Assembly: GCA_947629395.1 (NCBI GenBank)
Contig: CANRDQ010000020.1
Location: 1-23,237, forward strand
Reading direction: 5' to 3'
DNA: 23,237 nt
From: an uncultured Bacilli bacterium
GTDB taxonomy: Bacteria > Bacillota_I > Bacilli_A > RF39 > UBA660
Position numbers and translations under genes: made by a program. Position 1 is the first letter of the stretch. Each line of letters begins with the position of its first letter. The notes under the pieces are model-generated. The model was given only the letters and a program-made list of their open reading frames with translations. It searched no databases and was not told where the DNA came from. Of the stretch, positions 7,787 to 15,043 are shown one piece after another.

Positions 7787-8332
7787 ATGGCACTTAAAAG
7801 AGGAACTGTAGAACTTGCTGATTACAGTACAGAATGGACACAAGAATATGAACAAGAAGCAAAACTATTAAGAGAAGTTTTGGCAGGAAAATTTATGGAG
7901 ATTAATCATGTAGGAAGTACCTCAATTCCAGGTTTAAAAGCTAAACCAATTATTGATATGCAAATAGTAGTTGAAAGTTTAGATATTGTACCTGAAATAG
8001 ATGAAATTCTAAAAAAGTATGATTATACAAATCGTGGAGGTCAAGGGCTTACAGATAGTATTTTATTTGTAAAAGGTCCAGAAGATGCTAGAACTCACTA
8101 TGTACATACTGAAGTATATAAAAGTGATAGCTATTATAATCATCTTTATTTTAAGAAATATTTATTAGAACATCCTGAGTATATAGAAGAATATTGTAAG
8201 TTAAAAGAAGAACTTGCTTTAAAATATCCAAATGAAAGACCTAAATATACACAAGGTAAAAATGAATTTATATCTAGTGTTATAAAGATGGCTAAAGAAG
8301 AATATGATAAACCTAAGGTTTTAACAAAATAA
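7787..8332 (+). CDS. GrpB family (UPF0157) nucleotidyltransferase-fold protein
   Basis: The 181-residue cytoplasmic protein carries the GrpB signature HVGSTSIPGLKAKPIID (41-57), a diverged form of the glycine-serine motif of the polymerase-beta-type nucleotidyltransferase fold. Length is typical of the single-domain family. No substrate is firmly established for these proteins, so no reaction is assigned. The ATG at 7787 is supported by AAAGGAGGG about 8 bases upstream. The gene stands alone between its own promoter and a strong terminator. Confidence 0.85.
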   Translation: MALKRGTVELADYSTEWTQEYEQEAKLLREVLAGKFMEINHVGSTSIPGLKAKPIIDMQIVVESLDIVPEIDEILKKYDYTNRGGQGLTDSILFVKGPEDARTHYVHTEVYKSDSYYNHLYFKKYLLEHPEYIEEYCKLKEELALKYPNERPKYTQGKNEFISSVIKMAKEEYDKPKVLTK

Positions 8333-8361
8333 TTGATATTAAATAAGTAAAATATTATTCC

Positions 8362-8400
8362 AAAAAAGATAGGAAACCTTTGCGGTCTCTATCTTTTTTT
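8362..8400 (+). terminator. Strong intrinsic terminator after the GrpB-family gene
   Basis: An 11-bp stem, AAAAAAGATAG (8362-8372) with CTATCTTTTTT (8389-8399), 16-base loop, T tract. The loop also contains the -35 box of the mutS promoter. Confidence 0.85.
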
Positions 8401-8408
8401 GGTACAAT
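8380..8408 (+). promoter_or_regulatory. mutS promoter embedded in the upstream terminator
   Basis: TTGCGG (8380-8385) lies in the terminator loop; 17 bp later TACAAT (8403-8408). It gives a leader of about 30 bases to the mutS start. Confidence 0.6.
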
Positions 8409-8447
8409 AAATAACGTACAGTTTAACTCAAGATGGGTGGGGTAGTA

Positions 8448-10997
8448 ATGAAAAGAGCAGAAGTTGATCGTAGTAAAATTAGTCCTATGATGTTACAATA
8501 CTTAGAAATAAAAGATAAATATGAAGATAGTATTATCTTTTTTAGACTAGGCGATTTTTATGAAATGTTTTTTGAAGATGCTGTAATCTGTAGTAGAGTT
8601 TTGGAATTAACTTTAACAGGAAAACAAGCTGGTCTTAGTGAAAGAGTTCCTATGTGTGGAGTTCCTCATCATGCTGTAACATCATATATAGATACTTTAA
8701 TTGATCAAGGTTATAAAGTTGCCATCTGTGAACAATTAGAAGATCCTTCTAAAACTAAAAAAATGGTTAAGAGAGATGTTATTCAAATTGTTACTAAAGG
8801 AACAAGAATTGATGATCGTATAGATTCACGTGATAATAACTTTTTAGCGAGTATTTATGATTTTGGTTATTGTTATGGTTTAAGCTATTCAGATATTTCA
8901 ACAGGAGAATTTTATGTTAGTTTAATAGATAAAAAAGAAGAAAATTTAATTAGAGAAGTAACTAAACATAACTTTAAAGAAGTAATCGTTAATGATGATA
9001 TGGATAGAGGTATCATTAATACTTTAAGAAGTAATTATCAAATATTAGTTACTATTCAAAAAAACACTTTAGAAAATGATGAATATTCTTACATTTATAA
9101 AGATTTAGAAGATGTTAGATTAGTAACAGTAATTAAACATTTATTATTTTATATATTAGATACTAAAAAAGGAGAACTAAAACATTTACAAAAAGCTATT
9201 TTCGTAAAGAATAATGAACACTTAATCTTTGATAATAATACAAAGAAAAATCTAGAATTAGTTGAGACAATTAGAAATCGTGAAAGAACTTATAGCCTAT
9301 TATGGTTACTTGATAAAACTAAAACAGCTATGGGAAGTCGTTGTTTAAAAAACAATATAGAAAGTCCTTTAACTAACGAAGAAGAAATTAATCGTCGTTA
9401 TGATATGATTGAAGTTTTACAAACAGAGTTTATTTTAAGAGATGAACTTATTAAAAATTTAGATGGTGTATATGACTTGGAAAGATTAGTTAGTCGTATT
9501 AGTTATGGTAATTTAAATGCTAGAGATATGCTTCAGTTAAAGAATTCTCTAAAACATTTACCAGTTATTAAAGAAATTTTAGAGAAACTAAAATATGATA
9601 AAAAGATAAATACTTTAGATGAAGTTTATGATTTATTAGAAAAATCTATTTATGAAGAAGCACCTCTTACTTTAAGAGAGGGTTCTTTAATTAAAGAGGG
9701 ATATTCTAAAGAACTTGATGAGATTAAAGCTATTGCTAGTGGTTCTAAAGAATTTATTTTAAATCTAGAACAAGAAGAAAGAAAAAGAACAGGTATTAAG
9801 AATTTAAAAGTTGGATTTAATAAAGTTTTTGGTTATTATATAGAAGTAAGTAATGGTTCTAAAAATATGATTAAGGATGAATTCTGTTATGAAAGAAAAC
9901 AAACTTTATCTAATTGTGAAAGATATATAACTCCTTTATTAAAAGAAAAAGAAAATATTATCCTATCGGCTGAAGAGAAAATTATTAATTTAGAATATAA
10001 ATTATTTATGGGTATTCGTGAAGTTGTAAAAAGATATATCCAAGATATTCAAGAAGTAGCTAAAATTATTAGTGAAGTAGATATGCTTCAATCCTTTTCG
10101 GTAGTATCTGAAATGGGTGGTTATGTTAGACCTACTATTACTAAAGATAAAGTTATTATGATGAAAGATTGTCGTCATCCTGTCGTTGAGAAAGTAATGA
10201 AAGATAAATATGTATCTAATAATGTTGATATGGGTGAAAATACAGATATCTTACTTATTACAGGGCCTAATATGGCTGGTAAAAGTACTTATATGAGACA
10301 GACAGCGATAACAATTATTATGGCTCAAATAGGGTGCTTTGTACCATGTTCTGCTTGTACAATTCCTATCTTTGATAAAATATTTACTAGAATCGGAGCT
10401 AGTGATGATCTTGTAAGTGGAGAATCTACTTTTATGGTTGAGATGAAAGAAGCTAATTTTGCTTTAAGTGAAGCCACTGAACATAGTTTAATTCTTTTTG
10501 ATGAATTAGGACGTGGTACAGCTACTTATGATGGTATGAGTTTAGCTCAAGCTATTTTAGAATATATTCATGATAAGATTAAAGCTAAAACTATGTTTTC
10601 AACTCATTATCATGAATTAACTGTCCTAGAACAAGATTTAAGTCGCCTTAAAAATGTTCATGTAGCAGCTAGTGAAGAAGATGGTAAAGTTACTTTCTTA
10701 CATAAAATTAAGCCTGGAGCTATTGATAAGAGTTATGGTATCCATGTCGCCGGAATTGCTAATTTACCAAAATCATTAGTAGATAGAGCTTTAGATATTT
10801 TAGATGTTTATGAAAAGAAAAAAGTTAGAAAAGAAACCTTTACTCAAACTAGTTTATTTGATAATATTGAAGAGGAACAAAAAGAAGAAAATCCAGTTAT
10901 AGATAAAATAAAAAATATATCTCCACTAGAGATGACACCTATGGAGGCTCTAAGTTTTGTTTATGAAATTCATAAAGAAGTAACAGATAATAAATAG
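8448..10997 (+). CDS. mutS: DNA mismatch repair protein MutS
   Basis: Recognises base mismatches and small loops and triggers repair with MutL. The ATG at 8448 is preferred over the in-frame ATG at 8433 because GGGTGGGG lies about 5 bases before it and would otherwise be coding; this gives 849 residues, normal for MutS1. The mismatch-reading motif GDFYEMF (F37, E39) is at the N-terminus. The ATPase domain shows Walker A TGPNMAGKST (605-614), then SGESTFMVEM, the Walker B region LILFDELGRGTATYDG and the FSTHYHEL switch. The conserved FYE motif separates it from MutS2. mutL does not follow; yceD and rpmF do. Confidence 0.97.
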   Translation: MKRAEVDRSKISPMMLQYLEIKDKYEDSIIFFRLGDFYEMFFEDAVICSRVLELTLTGKQAGLSERVPMCGVPHHAVTSYIDTLIDQGYKVAICEQLEDPSKTKKMVKRDVIQIVTKGTRIDDRIDSRDNNFLASIYDFGYCYGLSYSDISTGEFYVSLIDKKEENLIREVTKHNFKEVIVNDDMDRGIINTLRSNYQILVTIQKNTLENDEYSYIYKDLEDVRLVTVIKHLLFYILDTKKGELKHLQKAIFVKNNEHLIFDNNTKKNLELVETIRNRERTYSLLWLLDKTKTAMGSRCLKNNIESPLTNEEEINRRYDMIEVLQTEFILRDELIKNLDGVYDLERLVSRISYGNLNARDMLQLKNSLKHLPVIKEILEKLKYDKKINTLDEVYDLLEKSIYEEAPLTLREGSLIKEGYSKELDEIKAIASGSKEFILNLEQEERKRTGIKNLKVGFNKVFGYYIEVSNGSKNMIKDEFCYERKQTLSNCERYITPLLKEKENIILSAEEKIINLEYKLFMGIREVVKRYIQDIQEVAKIISEVDMLQSFSVVSEMGGYVRPTITKDKVIMMKDCRHPVVEKVMKDKYVSNNVDMGENTDILLITGPNMAGKSTYMRQTAITIIMAQIGCFVPCSACTIPIFDKIFTRIGASDDLVSGESTFMVEMKEANFALSEATEHSLILFDELGRGTATYDGMSLAQAILEYIHDKIKAKTMFSTHYHELTVLEQDLSRLKNVHVAASEEDGKVTFLHKIKPGAIDKSYGIHVAGIANLPKSLVDRALDILDVYEKKKVRKETFTQTSLFDNIEEEQKEENPVIDKIKNISPLEMTPMEALSFVYEIHKEVTDNK

Positions 10998-11016
10998 AAT
11001 AGAGGAGGTTATTAAT

Positions 11017-11484
11017 ATGGATATTGATTTATCTGCATTATATAGTAAAACAGTAGATAAGATAGAAGTAGATACTAATATTTCTTTTTCTAAAGAAGAA
11101 CTAGAAAATACTAAAATAAAAAAGTTAGATAATATTAGTATTAAGGGTTATATTTATATTGATACAAATGATTCATTAAAAGCAGATCTCGATTTTGCAG
11201 GAGTCATGGTTTTAGAGGATGATATATCTTTAGAGGACGTAGAGTACCCATTTTCAGGTAAAATTACCGAAATTTCTGAAGAAAATTCAAAAAGTTTTGA
11301 AAATATACTTGATTTAAAAGAAATTTTGTGGGAAAATATTGTACTGGAGATTCCCTTGAAGTTTACTAAAGTTGAAAATTTAGAAGAATTTAATGGGGAT
11401 GGATGGAAATTAGTTAGTGAAAATGAACTAAGCAAAAATAATAATCCATTTCAGGATTTGTTAAAAGATTTTAAAGAGGAGTGA
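11017..11484 (+). CDS. yceD: YceD/DUF177 protein (23S rRNA accumulation)
   Basis: The 155-residue acidic protein is identified partly by position: yceD (ylbN in Bacillus) immediately before rpmF is one of the best conserved bacterial gene pairs, and the two are linked to large-subunit rRNA accumulation and ribosome assembly. The length, beta-rich character and C-terminal NPFQDLLKDFKEE tail fit the family. No catalytic motif is expected. The start follows AGAGGAGGT. The TGA stop is 4 bases before rpmF, whose ribosome site lies inside the yceD end. A TGA stop here argues against the mycoplasma code. Confidence 0.82.
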   Translation: MDIDLSALYSKTVDKIEVDTNISFSKEELENTKIKKLDNISIKGYIYIDTNDSLKADLDFAGVMVLEDDISLEDVEYPFSGKITEISEENSKSFENILDLKEILWENIVLEIPLKFTKVENLEEFNGDGWKLVSENELSKNNNPFQDLLKDFKEE

Positions 11485-11488
11485 TATC

Positions 11489-11695
11489 ATGTTAGAATTA
11501 AACATTCAAATGTTTGCTGTTCCAGCTCGTAAAGTTTCTAAAACTAGACAAAGAACTAGAAGAGCTCATAGTGCTATGGAAGAACCAACAGTTACTAAAT
11601 GTAAAAACTGTGGTGCTCCAATAAAACCACATCGTGTATGTAAAGAGTGTGGAAGCTATAAAGGAAAAACAGTAGTAGCTAAAGATGCAGAATAA
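11489..11695 (+). CDS. rpmF: 50S ribosomal protein L32 with L27-like N-terminal leader
   Basis: Structural protein of the large ribosomal subunit. The body VPARKVSKTRQRTRR and the four-cysteine zinc ribbon (C38, C41, C51, C54) are typical L32. Unusually, the frame begins MLELNIQMFA before VPARK. L32 normally begins M-A-V-P. The ATG at 11489 has GAGGAG 7 bases upstream; the alternative ATG at 11510 has no ribosome site, so the extension is probably translated. LNIQMFA closely resembles the LNLQ(F/L)FA leader of L27 in Bacillota, which the Prp cysteine protease removes. Cleavage after FA would leave VPARK. Processing is inference. Confidence 0.93.
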   Translation: MLELNIQMFAVPARKVSKTRQRTRRAHSAMEEPTVTKCKNCGAPIKPHRVCKECGSYKGKTVVAKDAE

Positions 11696-11708
11696 TGCAT
11701 CTTTTTTT
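11681..11708 (+). terminator. Terminator overlapping the rpmF stop codon
   Basis: Stem AAAGATGCA (11681-11689) with TGCATCTTT (11696-11704), 6-base loop containing the TAA stop, T tract to 11708. Confidence 0.85.
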
Positions 11709-11739
11709 GTTTGATAATTTATAATAAAAAGTACAGCAC

Positions 11740-11769
11740 AAAAAAAAGAAGAATTAAGATTCTTCTTTT
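11740..11769 (-). terminator. Terminator of the arginase-fold gene (minus strand)
   Basis: An 11-bp stem, AAAAGAAGAAT (11744-11754) with ATTCTTCTTTT (11759-11769), 4-base loop overlapping the stop codon. The A run at 11740-11747 is the T tract on the minus strand. Confidence 0.75.
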
Positions 11770-12647
11770 AATTCATCTAGGAAACTAACTACTTTAGCTA
11801 AAATATTTAAAGATATTTGTTCTGTTTTTCTTTCAGGATCTTTAGTTGGATTAAACTCCACTAAATCGAAAGAAGTTAAACTTCTAGCATGAGCTAATAT
11901 ACTATCAATAAGTTCCATAGTTGTTTTCTCATCGATACCGTTATCTTCAGGAACAGAAACACCGATAGCAACACTAGGGTCAATTAAATCTAAATTAAAT
12001 ACAACATGGAATTTACTTGCTTTAGCACTTGCTGCCTTAAAGGCTTTATCAACAATATCTTTAGCACCATTACTTTTGATATCATCAGTAGAGAATACAT
12101 TAATATTTGCATATTGAATATTATCATTTTCTCTAGAATCTATATTTCTAGCACCTACGATTGATACACTAGTAGGATTAACTAAAGTTCCATTTTCATG
12201 AAAAGGCATCAATTCATTTTGATTTTGTCCTGTTACAGTTGCTAGAACCATACCATGAACATTTCCTGTTGGAGTAGTATCATAAGTGTTGTATGAAGGA
12301 TGTGCCCCAAACCAAATTACACCGATGTTACCATTATTCTTAACACTAGCTAATATAGTAGCAATCGAAATAGATTGATCTCCACCAATAGTAACAGGAA
12401 ATAATTGATTTTCAAACTTTTCACTAACAGTCTTATATAAAACCTTATTAAAAGAATTTATTTCTTCTTCATTTTTTCTTTTTTCCGCTAAGTTTCTATT
12501 TTTTATTATAGCGGTATTTTGGGTAATAGAAATAATTTCTCCCTTATAAAAACTACTTAAATCTCTAATTAATTGAATGGGTCCTGATGAAGCTCCATTG
12601 ATTTGAACTCCTAAGTCAGAGCCTGCGCCTATAACAACCGTCTTCAT
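11754..12647 (-). CDS. Arginase/ureohydrolase-fold protein, probable pseudoenzyme
   Basis: The 297-residue protein has the ureohydrolase fold by motif order, but the binuclear manganese ligands are mostly gone. GGDHS is GGDQS (Q91), DAHxD is GAHPS (G114, H116, S118), and the D-x-D of the last motif is NLD in VFNLDLIDPSV (N218, D220). Only H116 and D220 remain of six ligands. The neighbouring GNVHGM (H131) and the general fold motifs are preserved, so this is not random decay. Arginase or agmatinase activity is unlikely; a binding or regulatory role is possible. The ATG at 12647 is preferred over a GTG at 12656 because AGGTG lies 6 bases upstream. It has its own promoter and terminator. Confidence 0.85.
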   Translation of the reverse strand: MKTVVIGAGSDLGVQINGASSGPIQLIRDLSSFYKGEIISITQNTAIIKNRNLAEKRKNEEEINSFNKVLYKTVSEKFENQLFPVTIGGDQSISIATILASVKNNGNIGVIWFGAHPSYNTYDTTPTGNVHGMVLATVTGQNQNELMPFHENGTLVNPTSVSIVGARNIDSRENDNIQYANINVFSTDDIKSNGAKDIVDKAFKAASAKASKFHVVFNLDLIDPSVAIGVSVPEDNGIDEKTTMELIDSILAHARSLTSFDLVEFNPTKDPERKTEQISLNILAKVVSFLDELKEES

Positions 12648-12664
12648 ATTCTTCACCTATACTA

Positions 12665-12693
12665 ATTTTATCGTAAAAAATTGTATAATTCAA
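12665..12693 (-). promoter_or_regulatory. Promoter of the arginase-fold gene
   Basis: On the minus strand TTGAAT (12693-12688), 17-bp spacer, TAAAAT (12670-12665). The transcript would start near 12658, giving a leader of about 10 bases that is essentially just the ribosome site. Confidence 0.55.
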
Positions 12694-12725
12694 TAAAAAT
12701 AATTCCAAAAAAGTTTAGTTTACTA

Positions 12726-12731
12726 TATACT
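12726..12731 (+). promoter_or_regulatory. Possible -10 box for murE
   Basis: TATACT 23 bases before the murE start. The -35 position (TTCCAA, 12703-12708) is weak, so this is tentative. Confidence 0.3.
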
Positions 12732-12753
12732 ATACATTAGGAGGGTGGTAAAT

Positions 12754-14202
12754 ATGAAAAAACTGAATGAATTATACGACAATGTTCCTTACGAAACTGA
12801 AATTAAAGGTATTAAAATAAATTCTAAAGAAATAGAACCAGGAGATTTATTTGTTTGTACTAAGGGTGTTACTGTTGACCGTCATGATTTTATTGATGAG
12901 GCAATTAGTAGAGGTGCCAGTGCTTTAGTAGTTAGTAGAAAAGACTTAAAATATGATATTCCAATGGTTTATGTAGAAGATACAAATAAAGAGTTACCTT
13001 ATCTATGTTCAGCATTTAATGATTATCCTGAAGAGAAAATGAAAATGATAGGTGTTACTGGAACTGATGGAAAGACAACAGTATCAACTGTTATTCATAC
13101 TTTAATTGGTGATGATATATGTGGTTATTTAGGAAGTAATGGAAGAGATTGCGCTAAATTTAGTAGAGATACAGTAAACAGTACTCCAGATGCCGATAAA
13201 TTATATTTGTATTTTAAAGAGTTTTTAGATGCAGGATGTAAATACGTTTCTTTTGAAGCTAGTAGTGAAGGCTTTTATCGTGGACGTTTAGCGGCTATTA
13301 ATTTTGATGTAAGTGTCCTAACTAATATTACGGAAGATCACTTAAATATTCATAAAACAATGGATAATTATATAGATTGTAAGTGTAGACTATTTTCACA
13401 AACAAAAGCTGATGGATTTTGTATTTTAAATAAAGATGATACTTATTATGAAAGAGTTAAAAGACATTGTAATGGTACAGTTTTAACTTATGGAAAAGAT
13501 GCAGATTGTGATTTACAAATAGTTGATTATACTTTAAAACCTAAGTTTACCAAAATAAAAATAAAATATAAAAATAAAGAATATGATGTAGAAAGTTCTT
13601 TACTTGGGGAATTTAATGTTTATAACCTTGCCGCAGCTTTACTAGCTACTTTAGCGTTAGGCTTTCCAATGAAAGAACTATTAAAGAGAACATCTAAATT
13701 AGAAGTAGATGGAAGATTAAAAGTATTAAATACTAATACTCCATATACAGTAATGGTTGATTATGCTCATACTACGAATGCTGTTAAAAGTGTTTTGGAT
13801 TTTGTACATACACTTGATGTTAACCGTTCTATTGTAGTAATTGGTTCGGCTGGACGTCGTGAAAAGGAAAAACGTCCTATTATGGGTAAAGTAGTAGCGG
13901 ATAATGCTACTTATGCTATATTCACTGCTGATGATCCAAGAGATGAAGATCCAAAACAAATTGCTTTAGAAATGGCTTCACAGATTGAGGATTATGATAA
14001 TTACGAAATTGAAGTAGATAGAAAATTAGCTGTTCAAAAAGCAATTGATATGGCTAAACCTAAAGATATTGTTTTATTACTTGGTAAAGGTTGTGAAACT
14101 GAACAAAAATTAAAAGATGGTCCTATTTATTATTCAGATAGTGATTCAGCTTATGAAGCAGTAGCCTTAAGAGAAGCTAGAGAAGAACAAGAAAACAACT
14201 AA
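12754..14202 (+). CDS. murE: UDP-N-acetylmuramyl-tripeptide synthetase (Mur ligase)
   Basis: Cytoplasmic ATP-dependent ligase that adds the third residue, a diamino acid, to the UDP-MurNAc peptide of peptidoglycan. The ATG at 12754 follows AGGAGGG by 8 bases; upstream in-frame GTG and GTA codons overlap that site and are rejected. The protein of 482 residues shows the MurE N-terminal domain with the I-x-x-x-S-x-x-x-x-x-G-D-L-F-V pattern, the ATP loop GVTGTDGKTT (100-109), the substrate motif STPDA, TNITEDHLNIH and a C-terminal domain with VMVDYAHT. The diamino-acid motif reads DDPR (393-396) instead of the usual DNPR of meso-diaminopimelate enzymes. The arginine favours diaminopimelate, but the Asn to Asp change makes this uncertain. 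Confidence 0.93.
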   Translation: MKKLNELYDNVPYETEIKGIKINSKEIEPGDLFVCTKGVTVDRHDFIDEAISRGASALVVSRKDLKYDIPMVYVEDTNKELPYLCSAFNDYPEEKMKMIGVTGTDGKTTVSTVIHTLIGDDICGYLGSNGRDCAKFSRDTVNSTPDADKLYLYFKEFLDAGCKYVSFEASSEGFYRGRLAAINFDVSVLTNITEDHLNIHKTMDNYIDCKCRLFSQTKADGFCILNKDDTYYERVKRHCNGTVLTYGKDADCDLQIVDYTLKPKFTKIKIKYKNKEYDVESSLLGEFNVYNLAAALLATLALGFPMKELLKRTSKLEVDGRLKVLNTNTPYTVMVDYAHTTNAVKSVLDFVHTLDVNRSIVVIGSAGRREKEKRPIMGKVVADNATYAIFTADDPRDEDPKQIALEMASQIEDYDNYEIEVDRKLAVQKAIDMAKPKDIVLLLGKGCETEQKLKDGPIYYSDSDSAYEAVALREAREEQENN

Positions 14203-14208
14203 AATATT

Positions 14209-14235
14209 AAGAGATTTTCCATAAAATCTCTTTTT
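14209..14235 (+). terminator. Terminator after murE
   Basis: A 10-bp stem, AAGAGATTTT (14209-14218) with AAAATCTCTT (14223-14232), 4-base loop, T run. Confidence 0.8.
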
Positions 14236-14237
14236 GT

Positions 14238-14266
14238 TTGATATTTAATAGAAAATGTGCTATAAT
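14238..14266 (+). promoter_or_regulatory. Strong promoter for the first small membrane protein
   Basis: TTGATA (14238-14243), 17-bp spacer, TATAAT (14261-14266) preceded by TGC (extended -10). It begins right at the end of the murE terminator T tract and is among the best-matching promoters in the window. Confidence 0.75.
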
Positions 14267-14299
14267 GTGGGCGTAAATATTTATGAGAGGGGGATTATC

Positions 14300-14590
14300 A
14301 TGAAAGATACTGAAAAAGAAGAGAAAAGAAGAAAAAGAGAGAAGAAAATCGATAACCTAGTAGTTAACTTTGAAAAATTTTATGAAAAGGGAAGACTTGT
14401 TCTTTTAGCAATCGGTGCAATAACAGGATTAGGTTATATAGCAACACACGGTGATGAAATAAAGGAATATCAACGTGAAATTTCAAACAGAAATAGAGAA
14501 CAATATGAAGATTCTATTGATTATAATCCAAATGAACAAAGCTTTGATATGACTACAAAAGATGGTCAAAAGATTAATGTGTTAAGATAA
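14300..14590 (+). CDS. Small single-span membrane protein, first of a pair
   Basis: Unrecognised protein of 96 residues. The start at 14300 follows GAGAGGGGGA; an in-frame ATG further upstream (14255) overlaps the promoter and is rejected. Layout: a very basic N-terminus (about 1-20, rich in K, R and E), one hydrophobic segment LVLLAIGAITGLGYIA (about 34-49), then a polar C-terminus ending TTKDGQKINVLR. The positive-inside rule predicts the N-terminus in the cytoplasm. The next gene has the same plan and a similar ending (DGKVYKVERP), so they may be paralogues. Flanked by murE and sigK and driven by a strong promoter. No function can be assigned. Confidence 0.75.
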   Translation: MKDTEKEEKRRKREKKIDNLVVNFEKFYEKGRLVLLAIGAITGLGYIATHGDEIKEYQREISNRNREQYEDSIDYNPNEQSFDMTTKDGQKINVLR

Positions 14591-14595
14591 TCTTC

Positions 14596-14618
14596 AAAGT
14601 GGATTTATTCCACTTTTT
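14596..14618 (+). terminator. Terminator between the two small membrane protein genes
   Basis: Stem AAAGTGGA (14596-14603) with TCCACTTT (14609-14616), 5-base loop, short T tract. As no clear promoter follows, some readthrough into the second gene is likely. Confidence 0.65.
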
Positions 14619-14643
14619 CTATGAGTTTATAGGGGGGTAACTT

Positions 14644-14946
14644 ATGAAAAAAGAAAAGAAAGATAGAATAGTTAGATTTAGTTTTAATATCGATCAATTT
14701 CAAAGAACTATTAAAAAAGGTTTAGCTTTTACTTTAGTTGGTGCGACTATGGTTGGAGGAATCATCGTAGGTGGAGATGTTTTTCTAGAAAGAGAAGAAA
14801 AACATTTACAAGCTATGAAAGAACAAGATGAAAGATGGGAACAAGAATATGAAGAAGGACAAAATTCTATTCCTGATAGTATTGTTTTAGAAGATGGTAA
14901 AGTTTATAAAGTAGAAAGACCTAAAGACAAAATTTATACACGTTAA
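14644..14946 (+). CDS. Small single-span membrane protein, second of a pair
   Basis: Unrecognised protein of 100 residues, preceded by AGGGGGGTAA. Layout: basic N-terminus (1-24), a glycine-rich hydrophobic segment from about residue 25 to 48 (ending GGIIVGGDVF), then a highly charged helical stretch (LEREEKHLQAMKEQDERWEQ) and a tail SIVLEDGKVYKVERP. Size, topology and the D-G-x-x-x-x-V ending parallel the preceding gene. The charged stretch could form a short coiled coil outside the membrane. A role in envelope or spore formation is only a guess from the neighbours murE and sigK. Confidence 0.75.
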   Translation: MKKEKKDRIVRFSFNIDQFQRTIKKGLAFTLVGATMVGGIIVGGDVFLEREEKHLQAMKEQDERWEQEYEEGQNSIPDSIVLEDGKVYKVERPKDKIYTR

Positions 14947-14969
14947 AAGTGAAGAAATTCACTTTTTTT
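14945..14969 (+). terminator. Terminator with GAAA tetraloop
   Basis: A 9-bp stem, AAAAGTGAA (14945-14953) with TTCACTTTT (14958-14966), closed by GAAA, T tract to 14969. The left arm overlaps the stop codon of the preceding gene. Confidence 0.85.
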
Positions 14970-15043
14970 ATTTTGATAAATATAAAAGATATGAACTTTA
15001 TTTAAAAGTTTTGTTTATTCGATTATAAGAAGACATAATTCGA

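Noticed and set aside
8433..8447. In-frame upstream ATG as the mutS start
   Set aside because: It overlaps the GGGTGGGG ribosome site that serves the ATG at 8448, and MutS homologues begin close to the latter.
11510..11512. Internal ATG as the true rpmF start, giving a nearly standard L32
   Set aside because: No ribosome site precedes it, while 11489 has GAGGAG at ideal spacing; kept as the main alternative in the leader finding.
11017..11695. Mycoplasma-type code with TGA as tryptophan
   Set aside because: TGA at 11482-11484 and 7657-7659 works as a stop at natural gene ends, and tryptophans in the conserved motifs I checked are TGG.
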